Shown here: positions 10,301 through 19,485 of the stretch, piece after piece
How positions within the stretch are numbered: position 1 is the first letter of the stretch
Layout: every line of letters starts with the position of its first letter
Origin: Acidocella sp.
GTDB taxonomy: Bacteria > Pseudomonadota > Alphaproteobacteria > Acetobacterales > Acetobacteraceae
NCBI GenBank assembly: GCA_031291755.1
Contig: JARLIK010000026.1
Span: 27,789-91,788, forward strand
DNA length: 64,000 bases
Direction of reading: 5' to 3'
Made by a program: the position numbers and the translations under genes
Notes under the pieces: model-generated
The model's input: the letters and a program-made list of their open reading frames with translations, nothing else
Database searches by the model: none
What the model was told of the DNA's origin: nothing

Positions 10301-11902
10301 ATGTCGCCAACTCTGCCGTTCGACCAGTCGGCGCGTGCGGGTACTGATGTGCAGAAACCGGTTATTGCATTTCTTTCGGATGGCGCGAGCTACGGCGAAC
10401 CAAGTGTCGTCGTGGAGCAGATCGAAACTCATATTTCGATTGTCTTTTTGGTTGGTGATTTTGCTTATAAGTTGAAACGCGCCGTCCGCTATTCCTATCT
10501 GGATTATTCCAGCGTTGCGCTGCGTGAAAAATATTGCCGTGCGGAGCTTTCGCTTAACCGCCGGACGGCCCCTGAACTCTACCTGCGGGTCCGCGCTATC
10601 ACCTGCGAGTCCAACGGGTCTCTGGCCTTTGACGGTGAGGGTACAGCTCTCGACTGGGTGCTGGAGATGCGGCGTTTTGATCAGGATGATCTGTTCGATC
10701 GTCTAGCCGAGAAAAAAATTCTGACGCCAAGCATAATGCGCGATCTGACGGATACTATCGTAGCGTTTCACAGCGCCGCTGAAGTCGTGTCAGATCATGG
10801 TGGCAGTGCGCAGACCAGGGAAATTGTCATCAATAACAATGTGAATTTGATGCGATCAAGCCCGCCACTTGACCGGATGAAAGTCGATCACGTCAACGCC
10901 TTGTCGATGACGGAACTCGCCGCGGTTGCCACTTTACTTGACCTGCGTAAAGCGCAAGGCAAAATCCGGCGTTGCCATGGTGATCTGCATTTGCGGAATC
11001 TATGCTTGATAAAAAGCCATCCGGTCATTTTTGACGGCATTGAGTTCAACGATGATTTCTCCTGTATTGACGTGTTATATGATCTGGCTTTTTTGTTGAT
11101 GGATCTTTTGCATCACGGCTTTCCGTATCTTGCGAGCGTTATATTCAACCGGTACCTGGACAGAACAGGTGATATTGAAGGACTGCCGGCGCTGCCGCTG
11201 TTCATGTCAATCCGTGCGTGCGTCCGTGCGCATGTATTGGTGGCGCAGGAGCAAAAACATCATTCGCAACAGGCGCTGGAGCAAGCTAACAACTATCTGA
11301 CCCTTGGCGGGCAGTTGCTGTGCGCCAAAAATCCTAGCCTCATTGCCATCGGTGGCTTGAGCGGCACGGGAAAATCCACCATCGCCGCCGCGCTTGCGCC
11401 GGAGTTTTTGCCGGCACCCGGTGCGCGGATTATCCGCAGCGATGTCGTTCGTAAAACCCTGTTCGGTGTCGCGCCCGAAACCCATCTTCCCCAATCGGCC
11501 TATGAAGTCGCGGTGACTGATAAGGTCTATGCCGAATTGTATGATCAGGCCAGGCAGACGTTGGCCGCCGGTTACACGGCTATCGTCGATGCGACTTTCC
11601 TATCTGAGAGCGATCGTCATGAGGTCGCAGCGGTCGCGCAACATGCCGGTGCAAAATTTACCGGCTTTTGGCTGGAAGCTCCAAGGATTGTCCTGGAACA
11701 ACGTCTGGCCGTGCGCCATAACGATGCATCGGACGCCGATGCAAATGTTCTAGGCAGGCAAGAGTTTGCCGATGTTGGCACGATTACTTGGAAGCAAGTT
11801 GATGCTGGCCGCGATATTGAAATTCAGCTCGCTACCATCCGCCAAATGCTTCCGGATTCAGAAGTGTCAGTTAAAATTTCGCCGACCTTTGTATCATATT
11901 GA
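10301..11902 (+). CDS. APH-like kinase fused to AAA (P-loop) kinase domain
   Basis: A 533-residue two-domain protein of the COG2187+COG0645 type. The first half resembles aminoglycoside phosphotransferase-like kinases: FAYKLKRAVRYSYLDYS near residue 50, the catalytic-loop pattern CHGDLHLRNLC near residue 225 and FDGIEFND after it. The second half has a Walker A motif GGLSGTGKSTIAAAL near residue 350, then IIRSDVVRKTLFG and VDATFLSESDR, as in predicted small P-loop kinases. Both domains should bind ATP; the physiological substrate is not known for this family, and antibiotic resistance should not be assumed. It is convergent with nrdJ, with 37 bases between the two stops. Confidence 0.8.
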   Translation: MSPTLPFDQSARAGTDVQKPVIAFLSDGASYGEPSVVVEQIETHISIVFLVGDFAYKLKRAVRYSYLDYSSVALREKYCRAELSLNRRTAPELYLRVRAITCESNGSLAFDGEGTALDWVLEMRRFDQDDLFDRLAEKKILTPSIMRDLTDTIVAFHSAAEVVSDHGGSAQTREIVINNNVNLMRSSPPLDRMKVDHVNALSMTELAAVATLLDLRKAQGKIRRCHGDLHLRNLCLIKSHPVIFDGIEFNDDFSCIDVLYDLAFLLMDLLHHGFPYLASVIFNRYLDRTGDIEGLPALPLFMSIRACVRAHVLVAQEQKHHSQQALEQANNYLTLGGQLLCAKNPSLIAIGGLSGTGKSTIAAALAPEFLPAPGARIIRSDVVRKTLFGVAPETHLPQSAYEVAVTDKVYAELYDQARQTLAAGYTAIVDATFLSESDRHEVAAVAQHAGAKFTGFWLEAPRIVLEQRLAVRHNDASDADANVLGRQEFADVGTITWKQVDAGRDIEIQLATIRQMLPDSEVSVKISPTFVSY

Positions 11903-11939
11903 TCAAAAATTGAAATTCCATAAGCGTCGGGAAAGCGGC

Positions 11940-14243
11940 TCAACTGCATTTCGACCAGCCGCAATGGTGGCAGTTCAGGCATGCACCTTCCTTGGCAACA
12001 CCCGGCTGGCCGCATTGCGGGCAGAGCATACCCAGCGCACCGGCGGGCACTGCCAGGTCAGGTACGTGGGAATGCGCCGGGGCATCGGGAGATTCGAGAA
12101 ATCCGATCTCGATCATGTGCTGCTCGATAATGCCGCCGATCGCCGCGATCAGCGAAGGCACATAGCGGCCGCCGCTCCATTGCCCGCCGCGCGGGTCAAA
12201 GATGCTTTTCAGCTCCTCTGCCACAAACCCTACGTCGCCGCCGCGGCGGAATACCGCCGAGATCATGCGGGTGAGGGCGACCACCCAACTGAAATGTTCC
12301 ATGTTGGCCGAGGAAATGAACACCTCGAAAGGACGTTGCCGCCCGGCTTCTTCGATGTCGTTGACGGTGATGTACATGGCGTGCTCGTTATCCAGCCAGC
12401 GTAATTTGTAGGTGGTGCCGGTAAGTTTGGGCGGGCGCGGGATGGGCGAGTGGTTGGGTTGCACCGGTACGGCTGCTGCCGCCGCCACGGCTTCAGCGGC
12501 GTTGGCGGGCTCTGGTGTTACCGAAAGTATGGAGCCGGTGATGGCGTTGGGGCGGTAGGTGGTGCAGCCTTTGCAGCCCTGGCGGTAGGCTTCCAGGTAA
12601 ACTTCGCGGAACGCCTCAAAGGCAATATCCTCAGGCACATTCACGGTTTTTGAAATGGCGCTGTCAACATGCCGCTGCAAGGCTGCCTGCATGCGGATAT
12701 GGTCGAGCGGCGTGAGGTTTTGCGCGGTGACGAAATAATCCGGCAGCGTGACATCGCGGCCAAATTTATGGCGGTATAGGCGCACCGCGTAATCCTCGAC
12801 CAATTCTTCACGTTTCGAGCCATCGGGCTCGGTGACTTTGCGGGTGAAGCTGTGCGCGAACACCGGCTCCACGCCGGAGGATACATTGTCAGCCAGCAGC
12901 GAGATGGTGCCGGTGGGGGCAACGGAGGTCAGCAGCGCGTTGCGGATACCATGCTCAGCGATCAACGCCCGCACATCGGCATCCAACTCGCGCACGGTTT
13001 CGCCAGCCAGGTAGGCTTTGCGCTCAAACAGTGGGAACGGTGATTTTTCGGCGGCGATATGCGCTGAGGCGATATAGGCGGCGCGGTTGACCTCACGCGC
13101 CCAGCGCTCCGCCATCGCGGCGGCGGGTTCGGAGCCATAGCGCAGCCCCACCATCATCAGCGCATCGGCGAGGCCGGTCAGCCCTAAGCCGATGCGGCGC
13201 TTGGCCATGGCCTCCTGGTGCTGCGCCTCCAGCGGGAAGCCTGAGGCGTCGATGGTGTTGTCCATCATGCGCACTGCGACGGCGACAAGCTCGGTCAGTT
13301 CAGCTTCATCGAGACGGGCTTGCGGGGTGAAGGGGTCACGCACCAGGGTCGCCAGATTGATCGACCCCAGCAGGCAGGCGCCGTATGGCGGCAAGGGTTG
13401 CTCGGCGCAGGGGTTGGTGGAATGGATGGTCTCGCAATAATGCAAATTATTGCGGTTGTTGATGCGGTCGATGAACAGCACGCCGGGTTCGGCGTAATCA
13501 TACGTGGCGCGCATCACGCTGTCCCACAAAGCGCGGGCGCGTAAGGTGCGGTAGGTGGTGCCGTTGAATACCAACTCCCAGTCCGCATCGGCCTCCACGG
13601 CGGCCATGAAGGCATCGGTGATCAGGACCGAAAGATTGAAATTGCGCAGCCGCCCCGGCTCGCGCTTGGCGGCGATGAAGGCTTCGATGTCGGGGTGGTC
13701 GCAGCGCATGGTCGCCATCATGGCACCGCGCCTGGCACCGGCGGACATGATGGTGCGGCACATGGAATCCCACACGTCCATGAACGATAGCGGGCCTGAG
13801 GCGTCAGCGCTGACACCTTTTACCACAGCGCCTTTGGGCCGTAGAGTGGAGAAATCATAGCCGATGCCGCCGCCTTGCTGCATGGTCAGCGCGGCTTCCC
13901 GCAGATGCGTGAAAATGCTGCCGAGGTCGTCCTCGATGTCGCCCATCACAAAACAATTGAACAAGGTCACCCGCCGGTCTGTGCCCGCACCGGCAATGAT
14001 GCGCCCGGCAGGGAGGAATTTGAAATCCTCCAGGGCTTTGTAAAACCGGCCTTCCCAGAGTGCGGGCTCCGACTCGACGCTGGCGAGAGCCTTGGCAATC
14101 CGCGCCCAGGTGTCCTCGATGGTGAGGTCAACCGGTGTGCCGTCAGCCTGTTTCAGCCGGTATTTATCGGCCCAGATTTGCCGGGATATCGAGGCAATTC
14201 GCTCGTGAGCGGCGGGTTTCGAGTGGTCGGCAATCATGTCCAT
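11940..14243 (-). CDS. nrdJ: Adenosylcobalamin-dependent ribonucleotide reductase (class II)
   Basis: A 767-residue class II reductase that makes deoxyribonucleotides with a B12-derived radical and works with or without oxygen. Visible blocks include the N-terminal FLPAGRIIAGAGT and LFNCFVMGDIEDDLGSIF, the glycine-rich MQQGGGIGYDFSTLRP, SGPLSFMDVWDSMCRTI, the active-site segment STNPCAEQPLPPYGACLLGSIN, and SVAPTGTISLLADNVSSGVE. A TSCPD-like domain (about 620-710) and a C-terminal zinc-ribbon (CPQCGQ...CLNCHHCGWSKC) complete it; the last cysteines may act as the redox shuttle. No cobalamin riboswitch is recognisable in the short 5' region. A B12 supply (synthesis or uptake) must exist elsewhere in the genome. 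Confidence 0.95.
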   Translation of the reverse strand: MDMIADHSKPAAHERIASISRQIWADKYRLKQADGTPVDLTIEDTWARIAKALASVESEPALWEGRFYKALEDFKFLPAGRIIAGAGTDRRVTLFNCFVMGDIEDDLGSIFTHLREAALTMQQGGGIGYDFSTLRPKGAVVKGVSADASGPLSFMDVWDSMCRTIMSAGARRGAMMATMRCDHPDIEAFIAAKREPGRLRNFNLSVLITDAFMAAVEADADWELVFNGTTYRTLRARALWDSVMRATYDYAEPGVLFIDRINNRNNLHYCETIHSTNPCAEQPLPPYGACLLGSINLATLVRDPFTPQARLDEAELTELVAVAVRMMDNTIDASGFPLEAQHQEAMAKRRIGLGLTGLADALMMVGLRYGSEPAAAMAERWAREVNRAAYIASAHIAAEKSPFPLFERKAYLAGETVRELDADVRALIAEHGIRNALLTSVAPTGTISLLADNVSSGVEPVFAHSFTRKVTEPDGSKREELVEDYAVRLYRHKFGRDVTLPDYFVTAQNLTPLDHIRMQAALQRHVDSAISKTVNVPEDIAFEAFREVYLEAYRQGCKGCTTYRPNAITGSILSVTPEPANAAEAVAAAAAVPVQPNHSPIPRPPKLTGTTYKLRWLDNEHAMYITVNDIEEAGRQRPFEVFISSANMEHFSWVVALTRMISAVFRRGGDVGFVAEELKSIFDPRGGQWSGGRYVPSLIAAIGGIIEQHMIEIGFLESPDAPAHSHVPDLAVPAGALGMLCPQCGQPGVAKEGACLNCHHCGWSKCS

Positions 14244-14374
14244 CGGGCTTATCCTGTCGTTTCGCCTACCGTGAGGCGGCGATTGTCACTGCGCCGTTGA
14301 TGCGCGTCAATTACAATGAGAGCAAAGCCTCCCCATATTAGCCGGAGTTGAAATGAGCCGCGAGAGGAATTGTG

Positions 14375-14893
14375 ATGCCCCAAGCCATCAAAGAAGCCGT
14401 TGCCGTATTTGATACCACTGAGACGCTGGAAGCGGCGGTTTTTGAGCTGGAAACCCGGGGTTTTGACCGTGCGGCCTTCTCGCTGCTGGCCAGCGAGGCG
14501 GCTGTCACGCAAAAACTTGGGCACGGGTATGACCTGATCAAGCAGGTCGAGGATAACCCGGACGTGCCGCGGGAGACGTTTTTTTCGCGCGTATCGCAGC
14601 TTGAAGCGGAGTTTTTACCGGCACCGGGCCTCGCGGCGATCGGTATGCTGATGCTGTTCGGGGTGGGCGGTGCGCTGCCCGCCATCATTGCGGCGGGCGG
14701 AGGCGCCTTGATCGGCGCCGGTCTGGGCCGGCTTATTCATCAGCACAATGTCACGCGCATCAAGGAGCAACTGGCGCGCGGCGGTTTGCTGCTGTGGGTG
14801 AATGTGCGGAATGCGGAAGAGGAGGCAAAAGCTTTGGAAATTTTGCGCACGCATTCGGCGCATGATGTGCATATTCATGATGTTACCGGGTGA
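14375..14893 (+). CDS. Conserved hypothetical membrane-associated protein with Gly-rich helix pair
   Basis: A 172-residue protein of unknown function. The N-terminal half (AVAVFDTTETLEAAVFELE, GFDRAAFSLLAS) resembles the small alpha/beta domain of general-stress proteins that sense or bind a ligand. It is followed by a long glycine/alanine-rich hydrophobic hairpin (about residues 88-120, FGVGGALPAIIAAGGGALIG) and a C-terminal alpha/beta segment (LLLWVNVRNAEEEAKALEIL). AGAGG lies at a good distance before ATG 14375; a GTG three bases earlier is less well placed. The HdeD-type gene follows after 70 bases, so a stress-related role is possible but not shown. Confidence 0.7.
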   Translation: MPQAIKEAVAVFDTTETLEAAVFELETRGFDRAAFSLLASEAAVTQKLGHGYDLIKQVEDNPDVPRETFFSRVSQLEAEFLPAPGLAAIGMLMLFGVGGALPAIIAAGGGALIGAGLGRLIHQHNVTRIKEQLARGGLLLWVNVRNAEEEAKALEILRTHSAHDVHIHDVTG

Positions 14894-14963
14894 GTCGAAT
14901 CCCGGCTGGGTCATATAGTATCGTTGACTAGAAAACGTTACGATTTCAGGTTAAATTAAGGGA

Positions 14964-15560
14964 ATGAATCACATGTTGTCTATGCAGCCGTCGATACACA
15001 CTGAGATATCTGCCGCTTTCAGGCGATCCATGCATGAGCATTGGGGCCTGTTTTTGGCCGAAGGTATCATATTATTGCTGCTTGGCCTCGCCGCTATTGC
15101 CTTGCCAGCATTTGCTGGCATCGCCGTCACGGTGGTTCTTGGCTACGTGTTCGCGATTGCCGGCATCGTTGGCCTGATCTCCACTTTTAGGGCACGGCGG
15201 ACGCCGGGGTTTGGCTGGTCGCTGCTTTCCGCTATCGCCGCGCTGCTGGCCGGCGGCTTGCTGCTGTGGCATCCTCTGCAAGGCTTGGTAACGCTGACAA
15301 TTGTGCTGACAGCTTTCTTTATTGCCGATGGCATATTTATGATCATCCTCGCCCTCTCACATCGCCGGCAGCTTTCCGGAAAATGGGAGTGGATCATGAT
15401 CAACGGCCTGATTGATTTGCTTCTGGCTTTTATCGTGCTCTCCGGCATGCCGGGAACACTTGTCTGGGTGCTTGGTCTGCTGGTTGGTATTGATATGCTG
15501 TTTGGGGGGGCTTCGCTCGTGGTGCTGGCGTTTGAGGCGCGGAAACAATCTATCCCGTGA
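14964..15560 (+). CDS. HdeD family acid-resistance membrane protein
   Basis: A 198-residue protein with about six hydrophobic segments (for example LFLAEGIILLLLGLAAIALP, VVLGYVFAIAGIVGLIS, LVWVLGLLVGIDMLFGG), length and topology typical of the HdeD/DUF308 family. In E. coli HdeD contributes to acid resistance at high cell density. The basic RRSMHEHWG just before the first membrane segment fits the family. Its stop overlaps the start of the TPR-glycosyltransferase gene by four bases (GTGA), suggesting translational coupling. Role in acid tolerance is inferred from the family. Confidence 0.85.
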   Translation: MNHMLSMQPSIHTEISAAFRRSMHEHWGLFLAEGIILLLLGLAAIALPAFAGIAVTVVLGYVFAIAGIVGLISTFRARRTPGFGWSLLSAIAALLAGGLLLWHPLQGLVTLTIVLTAFFIADGIFMIILALSHRRQLSGKWEWIMINGLIDLLLAFIVLSGMPGTLVWVLGLLVGIDMLFGGASLVVLAFEARKQSIP

Positions 15561-17197
15561 ACCGTCAGCAACGCCGAGCGGAAAAGAAGCAAATCGGGAA
15601 TGTGAAGCCAGCTGCTTCAAAAACTCCCGAGGTGGATTTTTGTGCAGCACTTGCGCTTCATCAAGCTGGACGTCTGAATGAGGCCGCACGGGCCTATCGT
15701 CAGATACTGGTGGCCCACCCGCGCCATGCCGACTGCCTGCATATGCTGGGCGTGGTCGAACATCAGATGGGGCATTTTGATTCGGCCATTGATTTGATCG
15801 GCAAAGCCATCAAGCTTGATGATAAAATTGCCCCCTACCATTTCAACCTTGGCCGTGCCTGCGAGGATGCCCGACGGTTAGATGAGGCGGTGAGCAGTTA
15901 CCGCACAGCCAGCAAGCTCTGGCCAGACAACCCGGATGTGTATGCCAACCTCGGCAATGTGCTTGGTGAGTTGGAGCAATTGGACGAGGCGGCGATTTGT
16001 TTTCGCAAAGCCATCGAACTTGAACCAGGTTTTGCGGAGGCGCATACCAGTCTTGGGAACGTGCTCAGGGATTTAGGACAACTCGACGAAGCGATCATTT
16101 GCTGCCGCCGGGCTGTCGAGCTAGCGCCGAATTTTCCTGAGGCCTATTCCAACCTTGGTGTTACGCTCAGTCGTCTGGGGCAACTGGATGAGGCGGTGGC
16201 GTGTTATCGTCAAGCTTTGGGCTTGCAGCCAAATTTGCCGGCGGCGCATAATAATTTGGCCATGGCGCTGTTGGCGCAGGGCGATATGGCCGCTGGGTGG
16301 GAGCATTACGAGTGGCGCTGGCAAACGTCGAAGATGCGCGCCGAGCAGCGGAATTTTGCGCAACCGCTATGGCAAGGCGAAGTAGCGGTGGGCCTGACTT
16401 TGCTGATCCATGCCGAGCAGGGATTCGGCGACACATTGCAGTTTTGCCGCTATGCCACGCAAGCTGCAGCACGCGGACTGCGCGTGATCATCGAGGTGCA
16501 GAAACCCTTGGTTCGATTGCTGCGTGATTTGCCAGGCGTTGAGCTGGCCGTTGGCCGGGGCGAGACGTTGCCGCCATTTGATTACCATGTGCCAATGCTG
16601 AGCTTGCCGCGCGTGTTTGACACCAGGGCCGATACGATTCCCGGCGTGGTGCCGTACCTGTATGCTGATAAAGCCCTGGCCGAAGACTGGCAGCGGCGCC
16701 TGGCCGCGATGGATTGCCAGGGCCGGCGCATTGGTTTGGTCTGGGCCGGGTCTGCCGCCTTGGCTGCTGACCGGCGGCGTTCAATCGCTCCGGAACTTCT
16801 GGCGCCTTTGTTCGAGACTCCAAATTTTTGTTTCTTTAATTTGCAAAAAGATGGTCCAGCAGCACCTGCGCAATTTCCAATGATATCCTGCATGGATGAG
16901 ATCGGCGACTTCGCCGATACGGCGGCATTGATCGCGAATTTAGATTTGGTGATCTCGGTTGATACCGCCGTGGCTCATGTGGCCGCCGCGCTTGGCAAGC
17001 CTGTTTGGATGCTGAACCGCTTTGATCCATGCTGGCGCTGGCTGGCCGGACGCCGTGACAGCCCCTGGTATCCAACGCTTCAAATCTACAGCCAGCCATG
17101 CCCGGATGACTGGGAATCAGTGGTAACAGACATTGCGCACGACTTGAGATGTTGGACGTTGGAAACGGCGCCACGGGGCAAATGGTTTGCAGCCTGA
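15557..17197 (+). CDS. TPR protein with C-terminal glycosyltransferase-like domain
   Basis: A 546-residue protein starting with GTG in a four-base overlap with the HdeD gene. Residues about 25 to 260 hold six or more tetratricopeptide repeats (for example VYANLGNVLGELEQLDEAAI, AYSNLGVTLSRLGQLDEAVA). A linker (GDMAAGWEHYEWRW) joins them to a GT9/GT41-like C-terminal domain with LIHAEQGFGDTLQFCRY, RRIGLVWAGS, and LDLVISVDTAVAHVAAALGK, the region that binds the nucleotide sugar in related enzymes. Such TPR-GT proteins are common in Alphaproteobacteria; acceptors are unknown and may be proteins or glycans. Probably cytoplasmic, since no signal peptide is seen. Confidence 0.85.
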   Translation: MNRQQRRAEKKQIGNVKPAASKTPEVDFCAALALHQAGRLNEAARAYRQILVAHPRHADCLHMLGVVEHQMGHFDSAIDLIGKAIKLDDKIAPYHFNLGRACEDARRLDEAVSSYRTASKLWPDNPDVYANLGNVLGELEQLDEAAICFRKAIELEPGFAEAHTSLGNVLRDLGQLDEAIICCRRAVELAPNFPEAYSNLGVTLSRLGQLDEAVACYRQALGLQPNLPAAHNNLAMALLAQGDMAAGWEHYEWRWQTSKMRAEQRNFAQPLWQGEVAVGLTLLIHAEQGFGDTLQFCRYATQAAARGLRVIIEVQKPLVRLLRDLPGVELAVGRGETLPPFDYHVPMLSLPRVFDTRADTIPGVVPYLYADKALAEDWQRRLAAMDCQGRRIGLVWAGSAALAADRRRSIAPELLAPLFETPNFCFFNLQKDGPAAPAQFPMISCMDEIGDFADTAALIANLDLVISVDTAVAHVAAALGKPVWMLNRFDPCWRWLAGRRDSPWYPTLQIYSQPCPDDWESVVTDIAHDLRCWTLETAPRGKWFAA

Positions 17198-17234
17198 CGA
17201 GGTCTCAGCACAAGCCGAAGCCGCTACCCAAGCC

Positions 17235-17252
17235 GTATAACGGATGTTATAC
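17235..17252 (+). promoter_or_regulatory. Inverted repeat in the promoter of the Fur/Zur regulator gene
   Basis: GTATAAC and GTTATAC form a perfect 7-bp inverted repeat separated by four bases (ggat), 33 bases upstream of the regulator's ATG. It overlaps a possible -10 element (TATACT). It could be an autoregulatory operator, but its half-site arrangement differs from the palindromes before the zinc-transport operon, so the link is tentative. Confidence 0.4.
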
Positions 17253-17285
17253 TATAGCTCTTCAGGTTGAAAAGAGTTCAGGTCT

Positions 17286-17750
17286 ATGAGCAAGAAGAGA
17301 GGCCGGCCACTCACGGAAGCATTGACGGAAGCGGAGAGGGTTTGCTTATCCAACGGAGCGCAGCTTACCGAATTGCGCCGCACCGTTCTGCAGCTGATTC
17401 TGGAGGCACCTGGCCCTTTGACGGCGTATCAATTGCTTGATCAATTGAAGGAGATTCGCAAATCTGCGGTACCGCCGACCGTGTATCGCACGCTTGAATT
17501 TTTGATGGAAAACCGGCTGGTCCACAAAATCGAACAGTTGAATGCCTTTATCCCTTGCAGCGATGCGCATCATGACCATCACGATGTGCAATTTCTTATC
17601 TGCGAAAAATGCGGCACGGTGGCTGAGATCGAGGACCATGCGATTGTCCGCGCCTTGGCCAAAGCGGCGGAGAAACAAGGCTTCCATCCTGGCAAAGCGG
17701 TGGTGGAACTCGATGGCATATGCGCGGCATGTTCAACGTCCGCGCATTGA
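17286..17750 (+). CDS. zur: Fur-family regulator, probably zinc-responsive Zur
   Basis: A 154-residue Fur-superfamily repressor. The N-terminal winged helix includes LTELRRTVLQLILEA and PPTVYRTLEFLMEN (recognition region). The dimerisation half has the metal-ligand cluster HHDHHDVQFLICEKCGTV and a C-terminal CAAC, giving the two CxxC pairs of a structural zinc site. The gene converges on a four-gene zinc/manganese-type ABC importer, with only ten bases between the stops, and that importer's promoter has AT-rich palindromes. This context favours Zur over Fur or Mur. When loaded with zinc, Zur represses uptake genes. Confidence 0.85.
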   Translation: MSKKRGRPLTEALTEAERVCLSNGAQLTELRRTVLQLILEAPGPLTAYQLLDQLKEIRKSAVPPTVYRTLEFLMENRLVHKIEQLNAFIPCSDAHHDHHDVQFLICEKCGTVAEIEDHAIVRALAKAAEKQGFHPGKAVVELDGICAACSTSAH

Positions 17751-17760
17751 GCTTAAGCTT

Positions 17761-18579
17761 CTAGCGCCCGGCTATAACTTCATGAATTGAACGCGCCGCT
17801 CGTGCCCAGGCCCAGCCTCGGCCCAGCCCGTAGGACAGCGCAGCGAACCCGCCTACAAAGAAACCGACCGGCCAGTTGGTCGTATAGGAAAGCGCCAATG
17901 CTAACCACACGGTGGCTAGCGCGATGCTGACGCAGAGACCCAAGGCGCGCACTGGCCGGTCGGTCAACAGGCGGGCGGCGGAGGCGGGGCCGAGCATCAG
18001 GCTGAACACCAGCAGCGCCCCAACCACCGGCAGCGCCATTGCGGTGGCAAGGCCAAGAATGGCCAGGAATAATAATGCAATGCGCTGATTTGAAATGCCC
18101 CGGGCCGTTCCGAGGTCGGGAGAAACCGAATTCAGCAATAGTGGCCGGAACAACAGGATCATCAGCCCGACGGCGACCACGCTGAGGAGTGCCACCGGCC
18201 CAATCTCGCCGCGGCTGACGCCCAGCACTTGCCCGAACAATAGCGCGTAAACCCCTTGCGAATATTCGTTCGACAGGCTTAGGAACAGAGTGCCGAGACC
18301 GAGCAGAGTTATCAGTGTTAAGGCGGTGGCGACATCGTTACGCTGATGCCGGCTAAGCTGGCTGATGCCAACAACGCCGAGCACGGCGAATGTTATCAAA
18401 CCCCAAAACTCGTTGACCCCGATGAGCTTCGCCGCAGCAGCGCCTGGAAACGTGCTGAGCGGCAGCGTGTGGGCCGCGAACGTGTTGCCACGGATAATCA
18501 CGAACATGCCAGTGACGCCTGCAACAATCGCAACCATCGTGGCAACGATCCAACTATTGAGCATGAAGCTTGAAAACAT
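17761..18579 (-). CDS. Zinc/manganese ABC transporter permease (second permease)
   Basis: A 272-residue ZnuB/TroC-type permease with about seven to eight membrane segments. The conserved FVIIRGNTFAAHTLPLSTFPGAAAAKLIG block corresponds to the family's RG.SFAGHA segment (here split by variation), and LPVVGALLVFSLMLGPASAARLLTDRP is the coupling region. It is the last gene of the importer operon, two bases after the first permease, so both are probably made together and may pair as a heterodimer. Its stop lies ten bases from the regulator's. Confidence 0.85.
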   Translation of the reverse strand: MFSSFMLNSWIVATMVAIVAGVTGMFVIIRGNTFAAHTLPLSTFPGAAAAKLIGVNEFWGLITFAVLGVVGISQLSRHQRNDVATALTLITLLGLGTLFLSLSNEYSQGVYALLFGQVLGVSRGEIGPVALLSVVAVGLMILLFRPLLLNSVSPDLGTARGISNQRIALLFLAILGLATAMALPVVGALLVFSLMLGPASAARLLTDRPVRALGLCVSIALATVWLALALSYTTNWPVGFFVGGFAALSYGLGRGWAWARAARSIHEVIAGR

Positions 18580-18581
18580 GC

Positions 18582-19478
18582 TTACGTGCTCATCAAGCGG
18601 TTAGTTGTCGGTATGCCAAGCCTGCCGCGCCGTCCCGGCAGACCGGCGAGTAGATAAACCGCAAAAATGATGGTGACGATGAAAAAGCTCACAGGCCAGC
18701 CATGGCCAGGTGTCCAGTTGTAGCTGTCATAGGCGAGCAGTATGCCGCCCCAAGTGGCGCCCACACCGATCAGCGCGGCGAGGCAAATCGCCACGCCGGG
18801 ACGCTTCGCCAGGCGCAGCGCCGCCGCCGCCGGGCCAATCAGCAAAGCGGTTGATAAAATCGCGCCAATGGTCATCGCCGACAGTGTCACCGCAAGCGAG
18901 AGCATCAGCAGATGCAGCAGGCCGATCAGCCGGACATTGATGCCCTGAACCTCGGCCAGAGTGGAATCGAGTGAGCTAAGCAGCAGCGGGCGATAAATGG
19001 CGGCGACCAAAAGGACGACGGCGAGTGCAATGATCAGCACCGCCGGAATGATGGAAGCCGGAATTGCAAACATTGACCCGAACATCACCGAAGTTGCGGC
19101 CCCGGTGGTGCTGCGTGTGGTGACATCGAAATAAAGCAGCAAGGCTGTGAGTCCGAGGCCAGCGCCCAACACGATGCCGGTGACCAGGTCACGCTCACGG
19201 GCGCGGCTGACTCCCAAAAATTCCATCGCACTGGCCGCCAGCACCGCCATGCCGAGAAAGCCGAACATCGGGTTGATTCCAAGTAGAAACGAAGCCGCGC
19301 CGCCCGCGCTGCTGACATCGGCCAAAGCATGGCCGGCAAATGACTGCCCCCGGATGATGGTGAACACGCCGATCCAAGCGGAAACAATCGCAGCACCGCC
19401 GCCAATAATCATGGCCGTATGCACCGGGCCGCTGACAAAGAAGCCAGGCTGGAAAATGACGGCGATTAAATAATTCAT
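18582..19478 (-). CDS. Zinc/manganese ABC transporter permease (first permease)
   Basis: A 298-residue integral membrane permease of the ZnuB family. The RGQSFAGHALADVSSAGGAASFLLG block is the family signature, and IGAILSTALLIGPAAAALRLAKRP is the cytoplasmic loop that contacts the ATPase. About eight hydrophobic segments are visible. It starts seven bases after the ATPase gene. The presence of a second, different permease gene directly behind it is unlike the single znuB of E. coli. Confidence 0.88.
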   Translation of the reverse strand: MNYLIAVIFQPGFFVSGPVHTAMIIGGGAAIVSAWIGVFTIIRGQSFAGHALADVSSAGGAASFLLGINPMFGFLGMAVLAASAMEFLGVSRARERDLVTGIVLGAGLGLTALLLYFDVTTRSTTGAATSVMFGSMFAIPASIIPAVLIIALAVVLLVAAIYRPLLLSSLDSTLAEVQGINVRLIGLLHLLMLSLAVTLSAMTIGAILSTALLIGPAAAALRLAKRPGVAICLAALIGVGATWGGILLAYDSYNWTPGHGWPVSFFIVTIIFAVYLLAGLPGRRGRLGIPTTNRLMST

Positions 19479-19485
19479 GGCTGGC

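Noticed and set aside
11301..11500. Aminoglycoside resistance by the APH-like protein
   Set aside because: The APH-like domain is fused to a P-loop kinase domain in a conserved family not known for antibiotic resistance.
14244..14371. Possible cobalamin riboswitch before nrdJ
   Set aside because: The gap to the divergent gene is only about 130 bases and no B12-box-like sequence could be seen.
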